From Helicoverpa zea (lineage: Eukaryota > Arthropoda > Insecta > Lepidoptera > Noctuidae), in contig NC_061479.1 in assembly GCF_022581195.2 (NCBI RefSeq), forward strand, positions 1,984,001 through 2,048,000: 64,000 bases of DNA. The letters run 5' to 3'. The position numbers and the translations under genes are program-made. Under the pieces are notes generated by a model that searched no databases, was not told the DNA's origin, and worked only from the letters and a program-made list of their open reading frames with translations. Of this stretch, positions 1 through 9,057 are shown one piece after another (position 1 is the first letter of the stretch; each line of letters starts with the position of its first letter).

Positions 1-477
1 TACATGGTGTTTTAATTCTCGCACATTTAAATTCTATTTACTTTGAAAAATATTTATTTTTACGTATTTTTTTTTTCTTTGTGCTAATCGAATTATACCA
101 GTATATTAACGTATTTAATTTAATGTGATTAGATACGACACACCCTGTATATATAAAGAAACGATGGATGGATTGTGTAAAAGTCGACATAGCTAGAAAT
201 AATAAATGGAAAAAGAAAACGTCATGCGTGTTTGTTTGCAAAAAGATTTGGGTGTACAATTTTGGTGGAATCCATAAGGATAATGCTATAAAAACTCTTG
301 GCCCAAGACTACGAGATAATCTTATGTAAGCAAAGTGATTGACTTCAAATACGTAGTTATTTACTTAACAAACAAATGTTGGTAATCGTGAAAACTCTAT
401 TTGCAATACAAAAGAATTTTTGGTTTCATTTACCTCTCTAGTATTTGTATGAAAACTTTCAGAAGACACAATAAACT
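1..477. other. AT-rich stretch, no gene seen
   Basis: No exon-like reading frame, recognisable repeat or RNA gene is visible here. The short open frame on - at 38-259 is low-complexity and has no domain signal. Confidence 0.5.
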
Positions 478-695
478 GTAGTTCCAGGCTGTCATTTGCC
501 GTTACGGGTAATCAGAAGCCAGTAAATTGAACTGAAAACCAGTCTTACCAAAGGGTATTGGGTTGCCCGGATAACTGGGTTGAGGAGGTCTGATAGGCAG
601 TCGCTCCTTTTAAAACACTGGTACTCAGCTGCATCCGATTAGACTGGAAGCCGACCCCAACATAGTTGGGAAAAGGCTTGGGAAATGATGAGTAC
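478..695 (+). repeat. SINE body-1 fragment
   Basis: The segment carries the recurring body-1 landmarks in order: the gtaatcagaagccag block, the ggttgcccggataactggg block, gataggcagtcgctcc, ggtactcagctgcatccg and gactggaagccgacccc, ending in an aaggcttgggaaatgatgag tail. No Pol III head is attached, so it is a truncated copy. Confidence 0.75.
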
Positions 696-776
696 AGATA
701 GATACCTAAGCTATAATACTGCCAAAATTTTAATAAAAATCATTGGTCATACCAATCTTCACGTTTACTATAGTTA

Positions 777-980
777 TCGGCACGAATCTTGAGCTCTGAC
801 CTTCACCTGCGCAGAAGTGATTTATTAGCAAAGAACCAATCCCCAGTGACGGCTATGACGCGATGCGCTGCGGGCCAGTCACCGCTTTAGCCCGCCATCG
901 CGCCTCACTTCATACCACAAAAGAGACCCAATAAATTACTTCTGCGCAGGTGAAGGTCAGCGCTCAAGATTCGTGCCGAT
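777..980. mobile_element. Palindromic MITE (TCGGCACGA family), copy 1
   Basis: The left end (TCGGCACGAATCTTGAGC...) returns as its reverse complement at 957-980. The arms share the CTTCACCTGCGCAGAAGT block at 801-818, with its complement near 936-953. The centre is GC-rich. A shorter relative lies at 44085-44200. No transposase is encoded, so it is a non-autonomous foldback or MITE. Confidence 0.75.
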
Positions 981-1443
981 GATTTATACATAGTAAAGAT
1001 TATATATTATGTAAATATCTACTTAAATAACATTAACTTGCTTTCCGTGTCTCGTCATGTAATTTGTATGAGAAATTGCCGTGACATCTTCATACTCATA
1101 CATATTAAATGCATATCGCAAAATGATTTATTCAATACTAGTAATCTCTTTAGTTATATGCTAGGAAAAGTGGTCAAGTTCAAGCGGGCTTTGTGTGGTA
1201 TTATGGTTCCGTCTTTTTACAGTAAGAAATCTGTAATTAGGTGCTAATATTGTAAAGCTGAAGAGCTTATTCTTAAAAAAATATTTCATTGTTGGATAGC
1301 CTATTTAACGAAAAAGGTACGCAACTTTTTATCCGGGTGCGCGGAGTAGTTACCTAGTAGATTTATACCATAACATTACATAGAGAAAAACGTTTTTTTT
1401 TGTTGTTTTGTAATGGATAAACTCAAAAAGTGATAGACCGATT
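981..1443. other. Intergenic, nothing recognised
   Basis: AT-rich sequence without a supportable gene. The 69-codon frame at 1038-1247 shows no domain or splice context. Confidence 0.45.
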
Positions 1444-2076
1444 TTAAGAGGACGAATTGGATTTTTTGGCGCCAAGGATCTCAATTTTTCTCAGTAAATA
1501 CAAAACGGATCAAAATACAACTTGGTTACCTGAAAGTTCATGATATAAACCTTATTTTGTTAGACGTAGAAACATGATTAGGTAACTTTTATAACAGAGA
1601 AAAATATATCAAACATACCTCTTTTTAAAAAGAGATTCACATATTATGGGCAAACGGGACCGATTTAAGCCTCTTAACTTTTTTAGTAGTTGAGTATATA
1701 CATACTCTTTAAAATTGTAGAAGGATTTTTTATCAAATTATCATTTCTAAATAATAAAATTACAAAACCATTTTGTCGCTTACGACTTTTAGTTATAAGC
1801 TAGCGCGCGTATTGTTATCCTCGCCCCGCTCAGGCGCTCCGACCCCTTTTGGCGCCTTAAGGTGTCTACACACCAAAGCCGCAGATGCCGGCGGCACAGC
1901 CCGGCGGCCCAACCCGCCGGCCGTATTTTGTACAATCATGCGGCATGATTGAACAAAATACGGCCGGCGGCTTGGGCCGCCGGGCTGTGCCGCCGGCATC
2001 AGCGGCTTTGGTGTGTAGACACCATTAGATGCGCGTGCCGTTTATGGAGTTATTGTTGACCAATTTGTCGCCTTAA
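1444..2076 (+). mobile_element. TTAA-flanked MITE family, copy 1 (with nested insertion)
   Basis: The element is bounded by TTAA at 1444-1447 and 2073-2076. Its ends are imperfect inverted repeats (GAGGACGAATTGG at the left, reverse complement of GGCGACAAATTGG at the right). Two further copies lie at 8214-8646 (+) and 15541-16006 (-), each also flanked by TTAA, the target used by piggyBac-type transposases. The termini do not show the CCYT motif typical of piggyBac, so the superfamily is an inference from the target alone. This copy is longer because a 165-bp palindrome is inserted near its right end. Confidence 0.8.
1857..2027. mobile_element. GC-rich palindromic MITE with TTA target duplication
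   Basis: A near-perfect palindrome of about 80-nt arms (starting AGGTGTCTACAC, ending GTGTAGACACCA) spans 1860-2024. It is flanked by TTA at 1857-1859 and 2025-2027. The uninterrupted paralogous sites in the other TTAA-family copies (near 8596 and 15591) read ggcgccttatatgcg and, in complement, ggcgccttagatgcg, which shows the empty target directly. A 3-bp TTA duplication is typical of PIF/Harbinger elements. Confidence 0.85.
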
Positions 2077-2433
2077 CAATTCTAAAGCTACACTCTTTCC
2101 GAGTAAAATAGGCTATATTTTATATTTTTTGGTACGGGCAGTAGTTCCCACGGGACGTGGGTGAAACCGCGGGGAAACGGCTAGTCAAAAATAAATAGAT
2201 AAAGAATAATATAATCAATGTACCTATGTACCTAAGTTTCGTTTCAGCAATTTATGTATTATGTATCATCTTACATATGGTGATGACAGTTTTTTACCGT
2301 AAAAAGGCAGATTAATTACTTATTATTTACTTGTATTTATGTATCTAGGTATATAATGTATACCTTATTTACATCAATTAATCTTAGTAGGTATCTATAG
2401 ATTAATAATATATTATATTTGTTCATAATTATA

Positions 2434-2656
2434 GTTCGGCCATTCAGAGAATGCGTTCCTGACACGTCGCGATTGAACTGACGACGTAACTTTGCAATGG
2501 CGTTGCAGTTACGATAAAAATATTTTTGCTGGTTGTTTACCGTTTTAACAATTGAGGAGCATTAAAACAACATTATTATATCAATAATCAATGAATGTAG
2601 TTACGTCGTCAGTTCAATCGCGACGTGTCAGGAACGCATTCTCTGAATGGCCGAAC
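2434..2656. mobile_element. 223-bp inverted-repeat MITE, copy 1
   Basis: The element begins GTTCGGCCATTCAGAG and ends with its reverse complement. Terminal inverted repeats of about 55 nt enclose an AT-rich centre, with TATA on both sides. Copies of the same length occur at 36749-36971 and 51158-51380 with only a few visible differences, which implies recent mobility. The TA-type target suggests Tc1/mariner-mediated transposition (inference). Confidence 0.9.
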
Positions 2657-2755
2657 TATAATGATTAGGTATTTATTTAATAAACAACTCTAAAATTACT
2701 GGTCTTACACTGTAATGGATTCTAAATGACAATATTTGATACTCAACATAAATAT

Positions 2756-3043
2756 TCATAACTTTATTCCGACGTCTGCATAGAAACGACGTTTCTCGTT
2801 GATCCTTGAAATATTCATACTCTTTAGATAATCTTCCAATATTGCGAGATTATTATCATGAAACTCCACTAAAATTGCGGTTTCTTGTACATTTAAGAAA
2901 TGCTCGCACGCAATGAGGGTCTTCTCAATTTTTTCTGCCACAGGGTGGCGCCACGTATGCGTCTGGTCCAAACAGCTGTCAAATAGTATGGAATTGTAGG
3001 GTCCGAACTTATTGTTTATTGAAATTCTGTTATATTGGAAGTG
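2756..3043 (-). CDS. Candidate ORF or last exon, unknown function
   Basis: A 95-codon open frame on - ends at 2756. It reads as well-mixed protein sequence, with HTWRHPVAEKIEKTLIACEH near the middle and RRFYADVGIKL at the C-terminus. It has no in-frame ATG, because the apparent start at 2971 is a TTG, so it can only be a terminal exon (an AG precedes AATTTC near 3026) or a gene remnant. No domain is recognised. A second small ORF diverges from it at 3058. Coding status rests on composition only. Confidence 0.25.
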   Translation of the reverse strand, partial: HFQYNRISINNKFGPYNSILFDSCLDQTHTWRHPVAEKIEKTLIACEHFLNVQETAILVEFHDNNLAILEDYLKSMNISRINEKRRFYADVGIKL

Positions 3044-3057
3044 TTATTGATTTTATT

Positions 3058-3237
3058 ATGGACTACGGTCAGAATAAGGTTTCCGAACTAAACATTGAGC
3101 TAAGAGAGAGGGTGCAAAAGTCACTGGTACTAAGGAAAAGCTTGTTGAAAAATTTGTTAACACAATATGATTTAGTTTTTTTTATTTACTCAACCGCAAT
3201 AGTAAAACAATCATGCAGTGCTTTAATTATAAAATAA
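3058..3237 (+). CDS. Candidate small ORF, unknown function
   Basis: ATG 3058 opens a 60-residue frame beginning MDYGQNKVSELNIELRERVQ. The first 40 residues are charged and predicted helical, while the last 20 are hydrophobic. The frame faces away from the open frame ending at 2756, with about 15 bp between them. No homologous family is recognised. It may be a first exon, a divergent short gene or a chance frame. Confidence 0.2.
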   Translation: MDYGQNKVSELNIELRERVQKSLVLRKSLLKNLLTQYDLVFFIYSTAIVKQSCSALIIK

Positions 3238-3719
3238 AAAAAAAACACTAAAATCGTTCACTATTCAAAGTAAAGATAAGCACTTTGACAGTTATCTGGA
3301 CCTGACGACTCGGTGCTGCCACCTCGTGGACGCCATTTTAGAAAACCCTCATTGTTATAAATTGATAGACTGGTGGAATGTCCTAGAATTACTGACTGTT
3401 TAAGTAAGTGTACACAGTAGGTAAAAAGTTATATAATTTTATTAAATAATATAAAAAGTTATTAATAAATAAACTACCTGACTGAAAGATACTACTTGAC
3501 TGATTTTCAGATAGATAGAGATATATTTTTTCCACATTTTTTCTACTTCTTTTTTCTGCCATGTTCCCAAGTTATTTTTGTTTTTTTTTTGCATTTATTA
3601 CATTGAGGAGAAAAGATTACATTAATGGTATGTCAGCGCCTCTCTGCTGAATAGTTTTGGGTTACAAAACTCGCAAGTTGTTTGGGCTAGGCGCAATATG
3701 ATTTGAAACAAACGTTTAA
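3238..3719. other. Intergenic, nothing recognised
   Basis: AT-rich sequence with homopolymer runs. No exon or repeat signature was found. Confidence 0.4.
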
Positions 3720-3721
3720 AA

Positions 3722-3957
3722 ATGGCAGATGATGATGTCTTTCTAGCCGGAGAGCGGCCATCGCAGCTGGTGTCATATAAGGAGATCAACCAGCTGCGCA
3801 GGACATATTACCTCCATAGTGCACGCACATTTGCTTGGACACAGGTGCACTCACTATTCCTTCACTCTCATAGCGCGATGGGACGACAATCCGACACCAC
3901 CGGAGAGAGATCACAAGCCGGACCGAGATTTACGTGCTCTCCGATGCACGGAATTAA
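3722..3957 (-). repeat. SINE B fragment (head missing)
   Basis: Matches the body of the SINE B family seen complete at 57440-57780 and 60650-61020: cagctgcgcaggacatatta, cttggacacaggtgcactca, gcgatgggacgacaatccga and the ctctccgatgcacgg block. The tRNA-like head would lie to the right on - and is absent. Confidence 0.75.
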
Positions 3958-4314
3958 ATAAAAAATAACTAAGTATGTACCTAATATCCAAGTCGCGTGT
4001 AATTGTGTTTCTATGCAGTTAGTAATTAATATAAACGTGACATATGACCAGCTTGCTATCACAAATAGGTAGATAAATCCTTAGCAATACTGTAAATGCG
4101 AAGGTACTCTGTCTGATGACTTTTGGCCTACATTTGTGTGTGTGTGTAGTTTGCCGGCTTTTTCTCGCAGATTCATTCACGGCCCAGTGTAAATAAATAA
4201 AATAAAAAAATCAGTAGGTACCCGAACTAAAATGTAGCCTACGTTATAGTCACGGGGACAGTGTAGCTTCCCGAAAACAAAAACACTGTTCACTTGCTGG
4301 CTTCTGACTACCCG

Positions 4315-4440
4315 TAACGACTGCCAAAGATGGTGGTACATAAAAGGCTTAAGAAGGAACATGATGGGTTTCAGTCAGTAAAAGTCTGACACTCCCTCAC
4401 GCTGCAACCACAGCGGGAGTCATTTGATGATTTCCCATAA
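4315..4440 (+). repeat. Dispersed repeat D, copy 1
   Basis: Contains the repeat D core: acataaaaggc, a ggaacatgatggg block, cagtaaaagtctgacactcc, and cagcgggagtcatttgatga. Other copies are at 10082-10185 (-), 11358-11510 (-), 49375-49530, 51845-51970, 59092-59200 (+) and 59226-59397 (-). Confidence 0.65.
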
Positions 4441-5132
4441 AACAGAAATTGCTTCTTTACCCACGACTTCAATTCTATATAAGTGGTTAAATTTAAAAAT
4501 ACCCTTACTAAGAATTCTGCCTACCCCTTGACCGACTAGTACGAAAGCAAATAAAAAGACACGCGGTCGGTCACACGACCACTAAACTATGAATTATTGA
4601 AACTGTATCGATCGATGGTAACCTTTACTGGGAGTTAAACGGTCCGTAGATAGCCGTATGTCAAATGAGTGACGGTCGATTTTTTTTTGTTTGACCGACA
4701 TTAAAAAAGGCTGATTTTTTGAGGAGGTTGACCGACTTCAGAAAATGTGGTTTTTAATTTGACCTATTTGTATTTTTGATATGGTTATATCGCGTGGCTG
4801 AACTGTATTTGGTGGGTCTTTCAGCAAAGTATTTGTCAGGCTTAGGAAAAGTTTTATTACTACCTAAAGTTGATAAAAAATATATTTAAAAACTTCAAAA
4901 AGCAATGAATAATAAATGAAATATGAAATGAATAATATTTGAATATATTAATATTAGTATTTTAATATTGTTTTATTTAGTGAAAATGAATAACATGTTA
5001 TAATATTGTATGTGCAAATTAAGTCAATTTGTTTAATATCCAGCAATTTATCCTATACGCAATATTTCAATATTCAAATGTACATAACATATTACTTAGT
5101 ACTTATATAATTCAATTTAAATAATTCCTAAT
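4441..5132. other. AT-rich intergenic, nothing coding
   Basis: Very AT-rich, especially 4880-5130, with short ATTAATATT-type direct and inverted repeats. No gene is supported. Confidence 0.4.
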
Positions 5133-5238
5133 ATTAAAATATCTAAACACTGGTACTTAGCTGAATCCGGTTAGACTGGAAGCCGACCCCAACATGATTG
5201 GGACAAAGGCTCGGAGGAGGATGATTAAAATATCTAAA
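5133..5238 (+). repeat. 5'-truncated SINE body-1 insertion with 15-bp target duplication
   Basis: The 76-bp fragment 5148-5223 is only the 3' end of SINE body 1 (cactggtacttagctgaatc through ggctcggaggaggatg). It is flanked by ATTAAAATATCTAAA at 5133-5147 and again at 5224-5238. The flanks are inverted repeats of each other further out (5098-5120 versus 5234-5258), so it landed near the centre of an older palindrome. The duplication is characteristic of target-primed reverse transcription. Confidence 0.85.
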
Positions 5239-6081
5239 TTGAATTATGTAAGTACTAACAATTTATTTATATTTATTAGTATTTCATTTTCAGTTTTCAA
5301 ATATCTGTAATTTTTGCCCAAGATCATTTATTTATTTATTTAGTTTGGCTCTTCAACAATGAGTACACAGTTACATCTATAAAGCTACTTAACTATGTAA
5401 GAAAAAGAAAAGAAAATGAAACAGTGAGAAACAAAACTAAAAAAAAAACAATTAAACTTAATGCATAACATGCTGTCAGTCAGACATTGTCAATTTGTGT
5501 CTAAATTCATCGACAACATAAACTTTAGTTGCCTTTAAACAGCTGTTTTTTAATTTAAAAATTCGAGTTTCTTAATCAATTGTTTTTAAAAAAAAACGGA
5601 AATTGCGTCCTTCTGCTCTCGGATAAGAAGTAGCTCAGACTCAGACCACATTCTGTGTGAGAAATTTCATTGATAACGGTTTAGAAGCTTTGGGAATACA
5701 GACAAACAGAGCTACTTTCGCATTTGTATCTAATATTAGTAAAGATAATAATTACCTATGTATTTAAAAGCACACTATGTCTAAGTCTTAGAAAAAACCG
5801 TAGAGTAAAAAGCATGGGGACAAACTAGACTAATAAATCAAGTTATTTGAGAGTCAAGCATTTGTCATAATTTTACTGATTGACCGGTTCATGATAAGAA
5901 AATATGTCTATGTCTGAATCGTGACAATAATAAATTGTTATAGACAGGTAAAAGGAATTAGGAAGGTCATAAATAAAACAAAAAAATAATGGTGTTATTA
6001 CAAACTAGCTGTTTGCTTGCGGTTTCACTCGTGTCCTGTGGGAACTAGTACCCGTACCGGGATAAAATATAGCCTATGTTA
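5239..6081. other. Intergenic, degraded repeats only
   Basis: AT-rich sequence with a fragment near 5625-5750 of the kind that follows microsatellite-associated lepidopteran repeats. No gene is supported. Confidence 0.4.
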
Positions 6082-6265
6082 CTCGGGAACAGTGGCGGAT
6101 TAACGTATAAGCACTACAAGCACGTGCTTGGGGCCCCTGTTGTCCAGGGGCCTCCATCCTCTGCTGGCGTTTCATTTTATACCTACATTTTATCGAGATT
6201 CATCCACAATATGTCTGAAATCACAGTGCTGTTGTACGATCGCAGAGATTTTTTTTCAACTGTGC

Positions 6266-6563
6266 AGGGGCCCGATTCTCCTAGCGACATACGATTCACG
6301 TTCGAGTCGGTTCGACCGAGATCCAATCCTGACTCGATTACGATTTAAGCGTATTTGCAGTCCGCTATTTTTTCTTTGAAATAAAAAAAACCAAAATAAC
6401 CAAAATAGCAGACCAATCGCAAACCAATCGAATGTCATTGGAATACGATTGGTCTTATAGTAGTAGCAGAATGCCCGATAAGGTTAAAACTGCTATTCCG
6501 ATCATATTGCGATTCAATTTCTATTCGATTTTGACAATATTAACTTAGGAGAATCGGGCCCCT
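6266..6563. mobile_element. Palindromic MITE (GGGCCCGATTCT family), nested
   Basis: The left end AGGGGCCCGATTCTCCTA returns inverted as TTAGGAGAATCGGGCCCCT at the right end. The arms include AATCGAATGTCATTGGAATA-type blocks. Relatives lie at 18875-19240, 45984-46368 and a right-half fragment at 56675-56777. It sits inside the hAT element and is therefore younger than it, unless it was captured. Confidence 0.8.
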
Positions 6564-6949
6564 GTTGTTATACCTACAATTTTTTTTCGGCTTCTACTCA
6601 TCGTTGGGCAGTTTTAAAAGAATTAATAGGCAACGATAGCGTTTTGAAGTCGCTATCGGACACTCGTTGAGAAGCTCACGCTGTAACTACGAGTGCAATA
6701 CCACAAATATATCCGAAAATTTTAGATGCTTTAGATCAGTGGTTCTTAACCGGTGGTCCGCGGACGACGGGTGGTCCCTGGAGGCCTTCCAAGTGGTCTG
6801 CGGACCAACGTCGCGTTGACGTTGTTATCGATCTTACGTATATATCCATCTTTCTTGTCCAACGAAACTTGTAGAAAGAAATGAAGGTTTGAAATGTAGC
6901 CCTTTTACGTAATTTTGGTTCTGAGTCTTAAAAAATAATCAAGATTTCT

Positions 6950-7262
6950 CGCTCGCTTCGCTCGCGTATTCAGAAACTGTATGTCCTTGCTTTTACATTT
7001 GCCAACAAATAAAAAGTTAAGTACCTACGTTTGGCCTACATTGAACGTAATTTTGGTTCTGAGTCTTAAAAATAATTAAAATTTCGCGCTCGCTTCGCTC
7101 GCGTATTCAGAAACTATATGCCTACGTTTTTGCATTTGTCAACAAACAAAAAATTAAGTACGTTTGGGATGCATTTTACCTCCGTACGAGTAAGAAAAAA
7201 ATTTCGCGCTCGCTTCGCTCGCGCATTTGTAACTACAAAGTCATCACGCTCGCTTCGCTCGG
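6950..7262. repeat. Four CGCTCGCTTCGCTCG direct repeats in the hAT element
   Basis: The palindrome-like 15-mer CGCTCGCTTCGCTCG occurs near 6953, 7088, 7206 and 7247. The first units sit in longer imperfect direct repeats that also share gtaattttggttctgagtct and cgtattcagaaact. They lie in the right third of the element, where hAT transposases often have subterminal binding motifs. That function is an inference. Confidence 0.7.
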
Positions 7263-7824
7263 TCAATTTCTTCAACCTTCCATTCCATTCCTTCCATTTC
7301 CATTTAAGCAATAGAGGGTCTACACAGGCTCTGTGCTTAGGGCCTCGGATACTCTTAATCCGCCACTGCTCGGGAATGCCGTAGCGTTCCACCGTGAAAT
7401 AATTTTTGAAATCGGTTCATTAGTTTCGGATCCTTTAAGGCAAACAAACATACGTTTTAGTATAGAAAAGTTAAACAAACGTTGAGTTTAATAAACACCA
7501 AATACTATGCTTAAAACCGCATTAAAATCGGTTTAGCGAAACGAGAGATATATGCGCACAAACATAGGTACATGATTCAAGTCGAACTGAACCTTATTTT
7601 TCAAGTCTATTGGAAATAGACTAAACTTTAAAAAAACAAGAACAATAGATTTGAAGAAAGTATTCAATTTATATTTATTTATGATCTGTGAAAAACACTT
7701 ACACTTACACAAAAATCGATTTTCGTAATCGAATTTTCATAATACTGTAAAGCGTATTGAGACTACTTCTTCCGATACACTATTTTCTTTTATAATGTAA
7801 AAGACAAATTGAAATGCAAACTAT

Positions 7825-7985
7825 GCTTATCGAGTGAGCTGCAAGTTTAATCACGTAACAAGCCCTAGTGTCAAAGTTTTCTCACATCCGCCTGACGGCC
7901 TCTGACGTGGAATTGTAACAACAACTGCTACTGAATAGCATTCGGGGACGCCGGCGCCACGTGCCCTCCCAGACGCGGGGTCAAT
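7825..7985. repeat. Dispersed repeat E, copy 1
   Basis: Matches 58455-58608 over about 155 bp with few differences, including ctgcaagtttaatcacgtaa, ccgcctgacggcctctgacg and gcattcggggacgccggcgc. Neither copy has a coding frame. Family not assigned. Confidence 0.7.
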
Positions 7986-8213
7986 TATTTATCAGACCCA
8001 AGGTTGCATGGTATAAACAAATGGAAAAAGCTTTGAACCCATGCTACTTTTCTGGACAATATAATTGTGTAGGTACAAAAACCCAAAGAAAAATATATAC
8101 ACCTCTGACGTGTAATTGTAACGTTCACTGGTGTGCATAAAATATGTTCACTGTTGAGAAGCTACTCTATCCTTGTTGGATATAGACTACATTTTATCCT
8201 GCTACGGAACAGG

Positions 8214-8646
8214 TTAAGAGGACGAATTGGAATTTTTGGCGCCAAGGATCTCAATTTTTCTCAGTAAATACAAAACGGATCAAAATAAAACTTGGTTACC
8301 TGAAAGTTCATGATATAAACCTTATTTTGTTAGACGTCAAAACATGATTAGGTAACTTTTATAACAGAGAAAAATATATCAAACATACCTCTTTTTAAAA
8401 AGAGATTCACATATTATGGGCAAACGGGACCGATTTAAGCCGCTTAACTTTTTTAGTAGTTGATTTTTTATCAAATTATCATTTCTAAATAATAAAATTA
8501 CAAAACCATTTTGTCGCTTACGACTTTTAGTTATAAGCTAGCGCGCGTATTGTTATCCTCGCCCCGCTCAGACGCTCCGACCCCTTTTGGCGCCTTATAT
8601 GCGCGTGCCGGTTATGGAATTATTGTTGACCAATTCGTCGCCTTAA
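8214..8646 (+). mobile_element. TTAA-flanked MITE family, copy 2
   Basis: TTAA at 8214-8217 and 8643-8646 bounds a 425-bp copy that is collinear with copy 1 but lacks about 30 bp in the middle and carries no nested palindrome. Its sequence around 8596 is therefore the empty site for the insertion at 1857-2027. Confidence 0.8.
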
Positions 8647-8754
8647 AACCGCGGGAAAATCTATTTTGGGAGCCAGGAGATTATACCTTTGCACCTATTG
8701 TTGTACCATACTGTACTTGTAATGCATGTAATCATGTTTTTACTGGAAATAAAC

Positions 8755-8965
8755 ATTTTTTATTTATCCCTACTAATATTATAAATATGAAAATAACTCT
8801 GTCTGCCTGTCTTTCTGTCTGTCTGTCTGTCTCTGTCTTTTCTTCACGCCTAAACAACGGAACCGATTTGTGTGAAATTTGGTACAGACGTAGTTTGGAA
8901 CTTGAGAAAGGACATAGGATAGGTTTTATTCCAAAAAATATAAAAATAAAAAATAAAATTTATTC
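8755..8965 (+). repeat. Microsatellite-associated lepidopteran repeat
   Basis: An actaatattataaatatgaa lead is followed by a CTGT tetranucleotide run and then the conserved cgcctaaacaacggaaccga, gaaatttggtacagacgtag and gaaaggacataggataggtt blocks. Degraded relatives start near 5650 and 22955. Arrays like this are common in moth genomes. Confidence 0.65.
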
Positions 8966-9057
8966 CGGACATATAGCCCCATCGCCAAACCAAAAATCTG
9001 CTAGTACTTTCATTAATATGTAATGATGATCTTTTTGTGCATTCCAGGAATCAAACC

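Larger units (their letters stand above)
6082..7376. mobile_element. Non-autonomous hAT-like element with perfect 8-bp TSD
   Basis: The element spans 6090-7368 (1279 bp). It begins CAGTGGCGGATTAA and ends TTAATCCGCCACTG, with CTCGGGAA at 6082-6089 repeated exactly at 7369-7376. CAG-type inverted termini and an 8-bp duplication define hAT-superfamily transposition. No transposase frame is present; the open frames inside are mirror-image frames over symmetric or repeated sequence. It carries a nested MITE (6266-6563), a second hAT-like terminus near 6738 (CAGTGGTTCTTAACC) and a set of GC-rich direct repeats. Mobilisation would need a transposase supplied in trans. Confidence 0.88.

Noticed and set aside
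7114..7392. ORFs of about 90 codons on both strands
   Set aside because: Both lie over GC-rich direct repeats and the terminus of the hAT element; mirror frames are expected there.
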